A DNA stretch of 64,000 nt from Cercis canadensis (Eukaryota > Streptophyta > Magnoliopsida > Fabales > Fabaceae): contig QAOA01000512.1 of NCBI GenBank assembly GCA_003255065.1, positions 330,746 through 394,745 on the forward strand, in the 5' to 3' direction. The translations under genes were made by a program, and so were the position numbers. This document shows, piece after piece, positions 25,213-37,700 of this stretch. The notes under the pieces are model-generated. The model did not search any database. It had not been told where the DNA came from and saw nothing but the letters and a program-made list of their open reading frames with translations. Positions within the stretch are counted from its first letter, which is position 1. Every line of letters starts with the position of its first letter.

Positions 25213-27916
25213 TAAATTAATTTTTTTAAACACCTTAGTTTTTATGATCAAAAGAGATGTGCTATTAGACCAATAAATTAAACCAACTTTAACTTATCCT
25301 CACTTGACATAAGTTGATTTGATTTGATTTTTTGTTTTGTTTGTTTCCCCCCTCCAGATTATTCGTGAAACTTGGGGTAATTCCTTTATGAAACATTATC
25401 ATTATGTTTCAAAAGCTGATAATAAGATGCTTGGTACTGTCTTATTTCATCAGGCATATGAAAATTCTTCCATGGAATAGTATATATAATAATACTTCCC
25501 ATATCTTATATTTTGTAGTTGTTGAATGTGTACCTATATCACTTTTTTGGATTCTTCGTTTAGATAAGACTTAGAAGTACCCAGTACAAATACCTTTTCT
25601 AAAACACAGTGATTATTCTTTTTAATTTAATGGGGTCAATGACTAGAGCCTTCTTTTTCCCCCTTGTACTTAAGGATTCTATCATTATAATTTAACTTTG
25701 ATATGATCATAGTGGAACATATATTCAAAAGTAAACTCCACTAGATAATACTATATGTGATGGTGGAGCTGCTCATATTCCATCATAAAACAATGGGTCA
25801 ACTAGAAAATTTAGATGTCTAGGGACTCCAAACTTCCTTCCATTTAAAGAGAAGCATAATAATCATAGTGTATTGAAACTTTTATCATGGTTCTTGTGTG
25901 TTTCTGTTGAGTTCTTTTTTTTAAAATAAAATAAAATTATAATGACATATATAAGTAACGGGGATTTATAATATTATATAGATATGTTATATCACATTAA
26001 TGTGACAAACATACGTAATTTTTATATTTTATTGGATATAAAATATAATTTATCTTATTTTCTCAAACAAACTTAAAAATAGTTGACTTGTACACATATC
26101 ATTCACAGATTGACTATTTTCATATAGTATGACATATCACATAAATACCAAAAATATCTAAGAAATCTCCTCTAAATAATTAATGCAATTAGATATTTTT
26201 GTTTGTTTAATTATTTTAATTTTTAACAAAGAAATTGTCATTGTTTTCAAAGAAAATTTTCAGAACAAAATAATCATTAATTTTTGAATAATTATAATAC
26301 TTGAATTGTTTTCTATTATTGAACTTATGTGTGGGACGTGCACGAAGAGCAAACTGTAATGGATATATACATGAATCAAATGTGATAAAACATTTTTTAT
26401 GGGGTATGTTTCAAGGTAGGAGTATGATATTTGCTATAATTTTTATTAAATTTTAATTTATTTTGATGCACCATTGTTTTATGCAACTAAACATTCCAAA
26501 AACAATCCTCATTCCTATTTGTTTTCTATTTCCAATGTTGTTTAGGTATATATAATTTTTGTGATTAGATAAAACGAGTTAGATTTTTTAAAAAAAATTG
26601 TTGAAGTTGAAAGTTTGAATTTTCATTTCTTTATACCCAACTAAAAAGTTTAGCTTTATTTATCAAGTGGTAAAAAAAATGAGTTAGATTTTTCAGTAAA
26701 AGAACTTTATTACATTTTCTTTTGCCATTAAAAAAATTGTTTTTAATATTAAGAAACTATTTTACAACTTGAACCTAAGATCCCCTTTTAAATCCCTATC
26801 CACCCTACCACCTAAGATTGGGTAAACAAATAAAGATTAAATTCCTTAAACTGAAAATTTAAGAACAAATAAAAAGAAAATAGGAAAAAAAATATTAAAA
26901 CTTACCGTAGAATTAGGTATGAACTATTTCATTAAAAAAAATTGTATTTCGACCACAATAATATTAGCTGCTTAAAGTGGAATGTGTTGTGTAATTTTTG
27001 AGGTAAAAATTTTAAAACCTCCTAACCGTCACATAATCGAATTTTACTGGCTAATCTAGTTATACTATTAATTGCATTATATAATTTAATATTACTAATG
27101 ACATGTAAATTTAATGACACATATTTTTTTTTTTATTGGAAATGGCATCTCCTCTTTTAATCATAGGAACATTAGTGTTTGATATCAATAATTTTATTTT
27201 ACTGTATACTTTCGTCCCTTTTTCTTAGCATATGGTACTTCTATATAACAAAAAATACAATTCAACATTTCTTCTCAGAATATATCCAAAAAGTGAAGTG
27301 GTTTAATTTGGATAATGAAAATATGTTTTAGTATAGTGGGATTTGATTTTTTTAACAAAAAATTTAAGGTAAAAAAAATTATTCTATACCAAAATCATAT
27401 CATATCATATCATGAGCCTTAACGAAAATTTACGGTGATAATTACACATGACCGTTAACAATGAAATTTAAACTGATTTTACAGCTGCACCAACCCGTTG
27501 GCTGTATGTGTTGACTCTAATTCTTTGTCCGATTAAACTTTTTGAATATGGTATGGTCAAATAATCTTAGTGTTTAAATAGCGGTTGCACTTTCTTTTAT
27601 TTTCTTGGGCCATAGTGTTTGTGCCTTTTGAATAACTTGAGAAGGACGAAATGAATGGTCAAATCTAAGGACCACAATTAGTGGGCACTACTGCACCCAC
27701 AAATCACACGAAATTCTGTCTTGACTTAGCACACTTGATGAGATTTGACGCAGAGGTAAAAGGAAAAAAATGTTTTTTAGTCCAAATAATACTATTTCTA
27801 GATTAATTAGCTCTATAATAGCACATTTTGACGAAATTTAAATATAACATAATTAAGTAAGTTTAATTAAATATAGCTTGTATTATCTAAGCATATGAGG
27901 GAATATAATTTTTTTT

Positions 27917-28460
27917 ATTACACGATGGTATAAATTTTGAAAATAATTTTTTTTTGTAAATTACTTAAATCTCTTATTATTATACCAAACACTTTATAGT
28001 CGAGTGATACTAAAATTGTCATTAAAATTTGTCTGAATTCAGAGTTGTATCTAAAATACTAAAAATCTCTTATTATTATACTACACTTAAGAGTGTGTTC
28101 CCTATTATATTGCTAGTTTTTTCACCATTATTTAGTGGCTTCTTCACTCTATTTTTTTTGAATTGCAAATACAATTACTACTTATTTATTACACGATGGT
28201 ATAAATTTTGAAAATAATTTTTGTTGTAAATTATTTAAATCTCTTATTATTATATCAAATACTTTATAAGTGAGTGATATTGAGATTATCATTAGAGTTT
28301 GTANTTTGAATTCAGAGTTGTGTCTAAAGTACTAAAAATCTCTTATTATTATACTACACTTAAGAGTGTGTTCCCTGTCATATGACTAATTTTTTCACCA
28401 TTCTTTCGTGGCTTCTTCACTCTATTTTTTTGAATTGCAAATACAATTACTACTTATCTA
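27917..28460. repeat. Tandem duplication of a ~271 bp segment
   Basis: 27917-28187 and 28188-~28460 are head-to-tail copies, both starting ATTACACGATGGTATAAATT and both containing AGAGTGTGTTCCCT and TGGCTTCTTCACTCTATTTT. They differ by many substitutions, so the duplication is real and not an assembly echo, although a single N occurs at 28304 in the second copy. Function unknown. Confidence 0.8.
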
Positions 28461-30071
28461 TTGACAAAAAAAAATATGAAGTTAATTGACATGTAACTAG
28501 TATTGCTTATATTAAAATCTAACTTTTTTCTTAAAATCTAACTAAAATGTCAGTGGTGTGAGAGATGGGTGCCATGCCCCTCATGTCACGTTAGTATCAT
28601 TTAAAAGGTGAAGCTATCTACACACAGAGTAGAATCTATATTTAATTATTTCTATTTATGGTTTTATTTTCACGTTCTTTTGTGGTTTGAGTTTATCTTT
28701 TGATATGGATTTTTCATGTGTCATCTATTTAATGACCATGCAGTACGGATGCACTAATTGGTTGAATACCTAAATGCTTGGACTTTATCCCAACTACTTG
28801 TACTATTGATATTTTTAAAATAAATGTAACAATGAAAGATCTTGTTATAGCCTCAAAAAGTCACTGATACTCTAAGTTTTTGACTTGGTTCTTTAGTTTC
28901 CGAGGTTGAATGCTGATTAACTGATACACATTTTTACAGTGTAAAGTGTAAACTTTTTCTTTTACTTTATGATGGTAAATGCTACCCTATGATGAGTGTT
29001 GGAACCATAATTATTAGTAGTTCTTAAACATTAACTTTATTATCATAATTTGAATTGCATAAATCAAATTTAAGTGGGACTAAATAAACTTAAATTATGT
29101 CAATTAAACTATTATATGTAACATTGTGTGCAAATAATATTATCTCATCAAAGTCACAAACTAAAGAAAAATGGTACACACCATGGTGTGGTGTCTAGTT
29201 TTAGACTATTCATGCAAAAAAATTTAGTGGGTTAACTTCAATTATAAGTTGTAGATTTAAGTGAACTTAAACTATTTTAATTTGATGAAACATGTCTTCA
29301 AGGTGACATCCCAGTGATTGAGGACTTGGTACTTTGTTATGAAAACACACGTTCAAATTATTAAGAATAAGTTAAGTGAGATTTTGAGAGGGGATATACT
29401 ATCTCATTTAAAATTAGAGTAATTTATGTTTCATACTTCCTTACACTTTTGCCATATAATAACATTTAAATTTAATTAGACGGCTTCGCCCGACTAATTC
29501 GGATTCGAGCCAAAAAGGACCATAAATGTGGTAAAACTCTCCCATTCGACGCAGCTGCATATTTAAAGCTCGAACCAAATACTCTTGATTAAGCTAAAAT
29601 ATCTCTTTACTAGATGATCTACACGCTTGTTGGTTGAACTACTAAACTCTATACCTACTTAAACTTTTTTTTCCCACACACCCAAAAACCAAGTGTTTAA
29701 GTTGAGTATAGTTAGAAGGCAGAGTCAAACGGCAAATCCAAAGAATCTTATCTTGTGCACTTGTTAGTGGAACAACCACACCAATACGGCACTCATGACT
29801 TACCAAAAAGTAAAAAAAAAACTTTCGTTTTTTAAAAGAAAAAGAAAAACAAGTAAAAGCCACCATGTTTTACTCTGTTATTCCCAAAGCCGATACTCCC
29901 TTCAAATCTTTTCTCTCTTATTAGATTCTTGATTGACCCCTTCCATCTCTCTCTCTCTCTAAGTTCTTCAGCTCTTGTATTGTAGGCTTGTAGCATTAAC
30001 GAATAAGAGGAGCAGAGCCAAAAGCGAACCCTAGCAGGTGTTTTCTTCTTCAGATCAGAGAAGCTTCAGCC

Positions 30072-33000
30072 ATGGAAGCACCAACCTTGACGTCGTTTTG
30101 GGGCTTCTTCTTCTGCGTTTCGCTAACCCTAACCATAGTTCAGCTCGTGTATGCTAATTCCGAAGGGGACGCACTCTACACCCTCAGAAGGAGCTTGTCG
30201 GATCCGGATAACGTGCTCCAGAGCTGGGATCCGACCCTTGTTAACCCTTGCACTTGGTTCCATGTCACCTGCAACCAGGATAATCGCGTCACTCGAGTGT
30301 ATTGCCTTCTTCTTCTTCTTCTTTCACTTCCTTGGTTTTCTGTGTTTGCTTGTGTGTTATGGGCACCCTTTCCTTCGATTGAAGGAAGATTTGTTCGAGA
30401 ATTTGAAGTTTTTGTGTGTTTTCTTTGCAAGTCAACGCCGTGTTGCATTTATTTATGTGAGAGTAAATTCAATATGTTTGTGTTAATTATACTTCCGTGG
30501 GACTTTGTTAACTCTATTTAGCTTCAAATTTATGTGGGGCTTGATGTTTATGGATCGCCTTAACGATGACGTGGGGAAGGAATGAAGCTTTGTATTTAAT
30601 ACTGCTCCATTCACTGCATAAATTTCTTTTTTTTTTTTTTTTTTNNNNNNNNNNNNNGGGGGGGGGGTGGGTTGGGTGGGTGTTAAGAACTGCATGGCAT
30701 CACTGTTCTGAATTGAAGGTATAGGAGTGCTGAATTACACTATCTTGTGTATAAGAGCATAGATGGGTGTGGGCTACTAAGAACATCGTCAATTTTGTTG
30801 ATTGCTTCCTAGGATGGAGGGATTCTCCTTGTGAGTGTGTTATTCAAATTTTATTGTTAATCTACATCAAAATATATTGAAGTTCTCTAGTGATACTCCC
30901 CTATTAAATGCTGAGGTTCTCTATATTGTGAACGATGTCATTAGGCTTTTTCTTTCCAAAAATATCTCTAAAATTATTGACTGAGATATCTATTATATTT
31001 TATGGCATGAGGTAGCATCTCTTTGATGTTTGATTTTCTGGGAAACAGATTATTTTTGGTACCAGTTTAATTATATGTGTTTGAAAGACAAACTAAATGT
31101 ATCGAATTGATAAAAAAACAGTTCTTGTTATATTCTCTCTCTCTCTCAACTTTGTTGAGTATCATCACAGTTTATGATACTTTCTGCAGGGATCTTGGTA
31201 ACTCAAACCTATCTGGACATTTGGTTCCTGAGATTGGGAAGCTAGAGCATCTACAGTATCTGTATGTTATCTAATCTTTGGTCAATCTTTTTTTCCGGAT
31301 AGTGAGTTCAAATATATAAAATGCACTCATATTATTACTGAAATGATCTGCCTTTTGGTGTTTACTGTAGTTGACTTTTAGTTGTGAATTGCTGCACTTG
31401 CAGTATTTCAAATTTATCTTTAAGTTAACTCTGGAATGCTTTATTTTGTTGATGAAGTGAGCTGTACAAAAACAACATTCAAGGAACTATTCCTCTGGAG
31501 CTTGGAAACCTGAAGAGTCTCATTAGCTTGGACTTGTATAACAACAACATAACAGGCACTATTCCTTCTTCATTAGGGAAGTTGAAGAATCTTGTGTTTC
31601 TGTAAGTCTGGTTGAATCTATTATTACTCTTGTTAAGCATGATTGAAATTTGCTATGGCTTTTGCCCTTGTTCTCTTCTTTCATTTGAATCCATTTTACT
31701 TCTGCTTAGAAAGAAGATGGGTAATGCAGGACAGATTCAAAAAAACCTTTCAACTAGAACTTACTGTGGACTTTAGGCTCTGTAATTGCAATATTTTAAG
31801 GTTTAGGCCTGAAGGAGTGTGGATTTAGTGGTCTTTAGGGATTGAACTATAGTGAATATAATTTAGATTTAGATAGCTGAATGTGGCTAAAATTAAGGGG
31901 ATTAATTCCAAAATTCCCACACAGAAGAGAAACATTTAGGGTTCAGTATGTATGATGGATATGGATCATGGATATGGTTGTTGAAAGCAACAAGATTAAG
32001 TTTTATATAGATGTGATCAGTACCTGCTAGACGGTGACATAATATGTACTCAAGAAGTGGAAAAATCAGGGAACTTGGTTCACTGACAGCTTTCTAGCAC
32101 TAAAAATCTCATACTTGCAGACTTCATTTTTTATAATTGAATCTGAAAATACTAGTTCTTCTGTGTAGGCAAAGGCAATACATGCTAAATCTGATGAAGT
32201 TGAGGTACCTAAAGTCACAAAATTTGGTAATATGGTTTACTTTAAACAAACTGAAGAACCCAAATTCCTATGATATCAGGAGAGTTAATATAGAGGTCCA
32301 ATAGACAATGATCAAGCTCAATGCAAAATTAATCCTTCGTGCTAAACTTGAATTGAATTACAAAAATATTGGGCCAGTTACAAGTAGTGACCAAGTACTC
32401 TTTCCTTTGGGACAAAAGGAATTCTTCAACTTGGCCTTTATCTCCCTCAGAGGCTGAATTTTATTCAACCAGCTGATGGCTGCTATGCCTAATAAATTGG
32501 ATAATTGAGACAAATTTGAATCTGAATTTAGGGTACCATTCAGATGCACCAGCTTTTAGCTCTTTGTCTTTGCATTTGCAAGACCATACAGTCTTACCTT
32601 CCTAATTAATAATAGAACTGTAAATTTAGCAGCAGGTGTTGTATCTTATCATTACTTTTCTTTGCAGACGACTTAATGACAACCGATTGACTGGCCCAAT
32701 CCCCAGGGAACTTGTTAAAGTAACAAGTCTTAAAGTAGTGTAAGTCAGATTATTGTTTTTATATGTTAATACAATCCTTTGCTAGTATTATGAAGTATTG
32801 TTCTTAAAAATAGCCTTAACATCCTCACTTTTTTCTTCAGGGATGTCTCCAACAATGATTTATGTGGAACCATTCCTACTGCTGGGCCATTTGAGCATAT
32901 TCCATTGAATAAGTAGGTTTCCAAATATCTCTTATCTTCCATGTTGTTAGCTCTAAGCATGTGTAGTATTTTCTTCATATTCTCCATGTGGTGTACTTCA

Positions 33001-34463
33001 TGTTGCTTGGGCAGTTGTTCTTGGTTTATGATTGAGTCTTCTTCTTTTTCTTCTTCACCCTTCTTTTTTTCACTATAAAAATTAACTATAGAAAGTTCTA
33101 ATACCCCTATCTGCCATAGCACTGCTATCTGTGTCCTTTTGTTGCCATTTGTGTTGCTTTGTGATTGAGATGTTACTGCTGTCTTGGCTGGTGCCTATCT
33201 GTGCTTCAGGTGTGGACCATACAGTCATTGGTTTGATTTTGCAATATGTATTCTTCTTTGTCTTAGTAGCCAGTCTCAAAGTTTTGGATTAAGGCTATTG
33301 TTTTATGTTCTTTCAGAACTTGTTTCAGATTTCATAATGGTATTTGAGTATACCCAGCTCTTCTATCCTTGAGACCCCATCCAAGGATAAATGTATCGAG
33401 ACTGGCACTTAAGGGGGTTAAGTAAAGAAAATCGAAATGATCTTGATCCCTGTGCTCTTCTCTTTTGTGTGAATGTGGTGTTTTATTTTCTTTTTTCTTG
33501 GAAGTCTCATTGTTACCGAGAAAGAAATTGTTCTATGCCCATTTTCTGTTTCTGAGAGCAAAGTATGCTCTCATTCTAGGGATGTGGTGCGTTTCACTTG
33601 ATTGTAATGTTAGAATTTCTCATCAAAGATTTCTTCCCTCACATCTTTTATGGATAGAGTTGTTTTCTTGACTTCTCTGTGGGTGCTAGCTCATGTTTTC
33701 TTTTGTTGTGGTGGGTGGGTGGGTTCTCTCATTTACTAGGTATAAACGCATTCTTTTGAGCTAATATTTTCTTCTTTTGTTTCCTTTATTCTGTTTGTTT
33801 AGGAGTATTTCTTATCCTCCTAATCTGATGAGTGCATCACCATCATGTGAGATGGTTTTAAATAGACAAACTTTTGTCCCTATATATATCGCTTAAAATA
33901 TGGTCTCCATCATCTGTGCTGTAAATATGAGTCAATTACAGAGACACCTCCTAAGGTTTGAAGATGTTACTTAGATCTCACTTTTTGCTTTCAAAATCAC
34001 ACAGACCTGCCTTATTCTAAATTTGAACCTAAGGGGGTTCAATGTTAAGTTGAATGTTGTCCTTTTGTCTGGCATTAGCACATGAATCAGGAGCCTGAGG
34101 GAATTATGAATTTAGTGGCTTGCAATTGCAGTCCTTTTTCTAATTAGGTCCCTGCTGGCAGCTATGTATTATTTGATATGTTGCTCTGGTGGATTTGGTG
34201 GTAGTGGAGAATTTTTTTTTTTTTTGGGTGTGTTCTCTGTGATTTTTCCCTAATTGGTCTTCCTGCATTTTTCTGTTTTGATTCTGAAAGTTTGAGAACT
34301 TTGGCTTCTAGCTAGAGTACATTTCTAGAAGTTGTCTTTTTTCCATCCTGCTTCTTAAGGAATAAGCCTTGTTTTGTTTTAATGCTGTAGCTTTGAGAAT
34401 AACCGCCGATTGGAAGGTCCAGAGTTGCTGGGACTTGCAAGTTATGACACAAACTGCTCGTGA
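30072..34463 (+). CDS. LRR1: Secreted leucine-rich repeat protein, SERK-like ectodomain without kinase (LRR1 type)
   Basis: Six exons, 30072-30298, 31190-31261, 31458-31601, 32668-32739, 32841-32912 and 34391-34463, join in frame to 219 aa; Arabidopsis At5g21090 is 218 aa. Residues 1-28 are a signal peptide. The LRRNT cap follows ([31 protein letters not shown]). About five plant-type LRRs (LxxLxLxxNxIxGxIPxxLGxLxxL) come next, each exon of 72 or 144 bp holding whole 24-residue units. The C-terminal cap ends [13 protein letters not shown]. There is no membrane span or kinase, although the repeats closely resemble SERK/BAK1 ectodomains. Such proteins are apoplastic and the pepper and rice members are linked to defence signalling; this role is inferred. 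All introns are GT-AG. A 13-N gap sits in intron 1. ATG 30072 directly precedes the signal peptide. Confidence 0.95.
30645..30657. other. Assembly gap (13 N) in LRR1 intron 1
   Basis: A run of 13 N lies between poly-T and poly-G, a homopolymer context typical of sequencing failure. The true gap length is unknown. It lies within an intron and leaves the coding exons intact. Confidence 0.95.
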
Positions 34464-36219
34464 AAAATGTGATGCTTTAGGATCTCAATCTGCATTGGAT
34501 TATATATATTGTATTCAAAGATTAAGTGTAATACCTCATAGTGTAATGGGCAGTGGTAAATGTAATCCCTCATTATGTGTAAATTTTACGAACTGAAGCG
34601 CAGTGACATTTGTAACCGTGTTGTTGTGATCTTCCACCAATGTTGTAGACATGAATTATCTTGATGTAATACTTGAAAAGAATCAACTTGTTTTACTTGG
34701 TCACATAAAAATTTGGGACGCCTTATGCTCTCTCTATCTTTGCCTACTTAGCTCTGATTGTATTAGGGTATATTATTCCCTTTCACATTCTTATGGTACA
34801 GGGCTTTTAGTTTCTCCCTTACAACGCCAAGTTCAACAGTTCAATGCTTTTAGTTGTAGATGTAGGAGTACAAATGGAATGCTTGAAAGGGGAGGGATGG
34901 CATTTGATTATGGGTGTGCAAGTGACATTACTGAAAAAGGAGATCTATACAGTTGAACATCAACTTTCTGTTTTTGGTTATATGGCATGTAATCGAACTT
35001 GAGTTGCAGGGTCAATAGGAGCTTCTAAAAGTCCTCATGTTTAACTTTTGGAATTGACATCTTGTAATTTCTAATTAAAAAATAAGATTAAACAAATAAA
35101 TTTGTATTTTGGCTCATAATTTCTAGTTTTGTGCTCTCCCTAATGTATGAAATGACCAAAATATTTCTAAATACTATATAGTTATTTTATTTATTTTTGA
35201 ATATAATAATTACATATGTGGACAGAATAATAATTATATAATACTTGAAAATAACCACATATATAAATAAAATAATTATATACTACTAAAGAATAATCAC
35301 ATATCCAATCCCCTATAGACTCTTCCCAATTCAGTGAAAGCTTTTTAACAATAGTGATCAATAAACCATTGTGCAGTCAGTGTAATGGGATATTGAAATA
35401 TTCTTTTACGATCAGAAATGATATTGAAGCTGCTAAAGAAGCAGGTCGTTCTGTAGAATACACGTTCTCTCATTGTCATAGACTTGCATGCCCATGTTGA
35501 TTTTTTGCTGACCTGCCAAGTTTTTTTTTTTTTTCCTTTTGTGTGTTTGTCTCTGTTTGCTTTGTAGTTCACTCTTTAGATATTTCAATTTTCATATTCA
35601 TTATAAATGTGTCGTTTAGGTATGCAAACGTAGGAGAATATAAGGTGGTGTTGGAAGAGTTGTAACATTATTAATCCTTTAAATTGGTAAAAAAACAATT
35701 GCAAACACTCAAGCATAAACATTATGATACAAATCATGATTTTCTTTGCAATTGATCATGTTTGGTCTTGCTTCAAGTTTATGTGTTCACTTAGAACTCA
35801 CAACATTCGCATCTCATCAGAACCATTTATTTGCATTCATGAATATTTTGAGCCTTTTCTTTACATATATTTTCTTTTGTATCTTTCATGTTTCCTTCCC
35901 TTCACTTATTCGAGTTATATATGTAGTTGGCAAGAAAATAAGGAAATATAAGAATCGCATACTTATCTGAATAGACAGTAAATGTAAATTACAAATTCTG
36001 AGAACCATAGCACAAACTGATGCAAAATTTCACAACAGCTCGAGTTTCATCAACAATCATCCAATATCTGAACCTTTGCCTATTCATCTTGTGCCACGTT
36101 TGGAAGTCTTGGAATGATGACAAGGTCTCGGACTCTTGGAGCCAGTATTGGAGTGAAATCTTAAATTAAGTGATAATAAAGCAACAAATATAGAAATTAA
36201 TATAAATTAGACATCAATT
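34464..36219. other. LRR1 3' region and spacer
   Basis: The first few hundred bases after the LRR1 stop are less AT-rich and probably include its 3' UTR. A 101-codon open frame at 34651-34953 lies there but has no recognisable domain. From about 35040 the sequence is AT-rich with degenerate ATAATTATATA/AATAACCACATAT repeats (35160-35310). Nothing else could be supported. Confidence 0.4.
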
Positions 36220-36303
36220 GTCAGGGTGGCCGAGTGGTCTAAGGCGCCAGACTCAAGTTCTGGTCCTCGTGAGAGGGCGTGGGTTCAAATCCCACTTCTG
36301 ACA
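36220..36303 (+). tRNA. trnL-CAA: tRNA-Leu (anticodon CAA)
   Basis: An 84 nt class II tRNA. The acceptor stem GTCAGGG pairs with TTCTGAC with two G-U pairs, and A36303 is the discriminator. The D-arm contains the A-box TGGCCGAGTGGTCTAAGG. The anticodon stem CCAGA/TCTGG encloses the loop CTCAAGT, anticodon CAA at 36254-36256, so it reads UUG. A long variable arm (TCCTCGTGAGAGGG) is as expected for leucine. The T-arm is GTGGGTTCAAATCCCAC. No intron. A TTTT run for Pol III termination follows near 36317. It is nuclear-type and complete. Confidence 0.96.
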
Positions 36304-37102
36304 CTTAACGTTTCCATTTTGCCAAACTTTTCCTTGTGAAAGAAGGTCATTTTGGGCCGAAAGCATTAGCTAACAAGAGTCGGAAAATCAACAGATATAA
36401 CAGCAGTCTAGTTTTCATGGCCCAATAAAAAAAAATCAGTCAACCAAATATTTCAACTTTTTTTTTTTTGGTTTATTTTGGGGGTAAAGAGCAAATATGT
36501 TCTCTTAAATAACATATTATTGTAACTTTTGTAATAAATATTATTGTTATTATAATGAGAACTATTAACATTGTCAAAATGGGTTGAGCCCAAAAACTCA
36601 AATTTTAAATGTGCGTTAATTTGGCTAGTTTGAGCATATTTCTACAGGGCTTTAAAGATAAATGGACTAGCCCGTTATTGTTATTATTTTAAAATAAAAA
36701 AACTTAACAATAAAACTAAAAAACCAAAAAAATTTTAAAAATAATATAAGAAATCAAAATAGAAACGGGATGCCTACTTTAATAATTGGGATGAACTAAA
36801 ACCAATTTGATGTGGGCCAAGCTCAAATTTTATATGAGTCAAGTTTAAAATTGACAATACTAATGATAGCGATGATAATGGTGATGATAAATATTAAAAA
36901 GATAGTTATAATTGAAGTTACTAGGTCCTATTGTCGTGAGAAATTTATGCTATGTTTGGATAGGAGAAGAAAATCGAGAAATAAAATAGGAGGAAAGAAA
37001 AGAGAGAGGATAGAACATAAAGAGAAAATAGTTTTTTTGGATGATGTGAAAATGAGGGGGAAGAAAATGTAGCTTTTTAAAATTTGATAGAATATAAAAG
37101 TA

Positions 37103-37700
37103 GGCACTTTGACCCAAATCTTATACTTCTACAACTTTTTAACACATTTATTACACTTTTAAACTTATTTACCTTAATATAATACTTAAAAAAAAAACTT
37201 TTTTAGAGTAGTGGGTCCTACCAAACACGCCGTGGGCCTACCGACGTGTCCCTACCAAACATGCCGTGGCCCACGTGACGTGTCCCAATTCAGACGCGCT
37301 GCAACACAAACCAGGTATCTGCATTTGATAGAGAACAAATCGGAGAAGAAAGGGGATCACTACGAGGCGATCTACGAGGACACGTATCTAGTTGTGGCTG
37401 GTGGGTTTGGAATCTTTGAGGGGGTGTACAGTCAGGTTAAGCTGCAGCAAATTGTGTTCCCCATCTAGATCTTCTACACATTTTACCTCAAAGTGAGGAT
37501 GTAATTATAAATTGAGACACACCATGTGGGCCACGAAGTGTTTGGTAAGGACACACTGGCAGGCCTACGACATGTTCGGTGGGGCCCATTGCTTCCAAAA
37601 AAGTTTTTTTTTTAAAAGTATAATATTAAGGTAAATAAGTTTAAAAGTGTAATAAATGTGTAAAAAAATTATAGAAGTGTAATATTTGGGTCAAAGTGCC
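37103..37700. mobile_element. Pack-MULE: 598 bp Mutator-like element with captured allene oxide cyclase fragment
   Basis: Termini GGCACTTTGACCCAAAT and ATTTGGGTCAAAGTGCC are inverted repeats, and the similarity continues inward for about 180 bp on each side (to GTGGCCCACGTG on the left and its inverse on the right). The same ten bases, TATAAAAGTA, flank both ends (37093-37102 and 37701-37710), matching the 9-10 bp Mutator target duplication. The arms enclose about 220 bp of higher-GC sequence that is host-gene derived (see 37320-37495). The element carries no transposase. Confidence 0.85.
37320..37495 (+). pseudogene. Captured, internally deleted allene oxide cyclase (AOC) fragment
   Basis: Translation in one frame gives [11 protein letters not shown], then [20 protein letters not shown], then VKLQQIVFP, then a stop at 37466-37468, then IFYTFYLK. 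These are consecutive blocks of allene oxide cyclase, the chloroplast enzyme that makes OPDA in jasmonate synthesis. About 19 residues normally found between EAIY and EDT (the SFYFGDYGHISVQG segment) are missing, joined at a shared Tyr. An in-frame stop replaces a residue just before IFYTFYLK. N- and C-terminal parts of the enzyme are absent, so it cannot encode a working protein. Assignment rests on remembered AOC sequence. Confidence 0.82.

Larger units (their letters stand above)
18111..30071. other. Gene-poor, transposon-rich spacer between AGO4 and LRR1
   Basis: About 12 kb of AT-rich DNA in which no gene could be supported. The longest open frames are about 60-85 codons and low in complexity. 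Individual elements recognised inside it (19035, 19992, 21042, 23496, 24671, 27917) are listed separately. The rest is unassigned. The AGO4 promoter lies just right of 18110 and the LRR1 promoter just left of 30000. Confidence 0.6.

Noticed and set aside
30072..34463. Truncated SERK receptor kinase (pseudogene)
   Set aside because: The protein ends with the family-specific cap [13 protein letters not shown] and matches LRR1 in length, so lack of a kinase is the normal state and not a truncation.
34651..34956. 101-codon open frame downstream of LRR1
   Set aside because: It lies in the likely LRR1 3' UTR, has no domain, signal peptide or recognisable family, and its composition is not convincingly protein-like.
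36220..36303. Organellar-DNA insertion as source of the tRNA
   Set aside because: Only the tRNA is present. Flanking DNA is nuclear-like, and A/B boxes and a TTTT terminator fit a normal Pol III gene.
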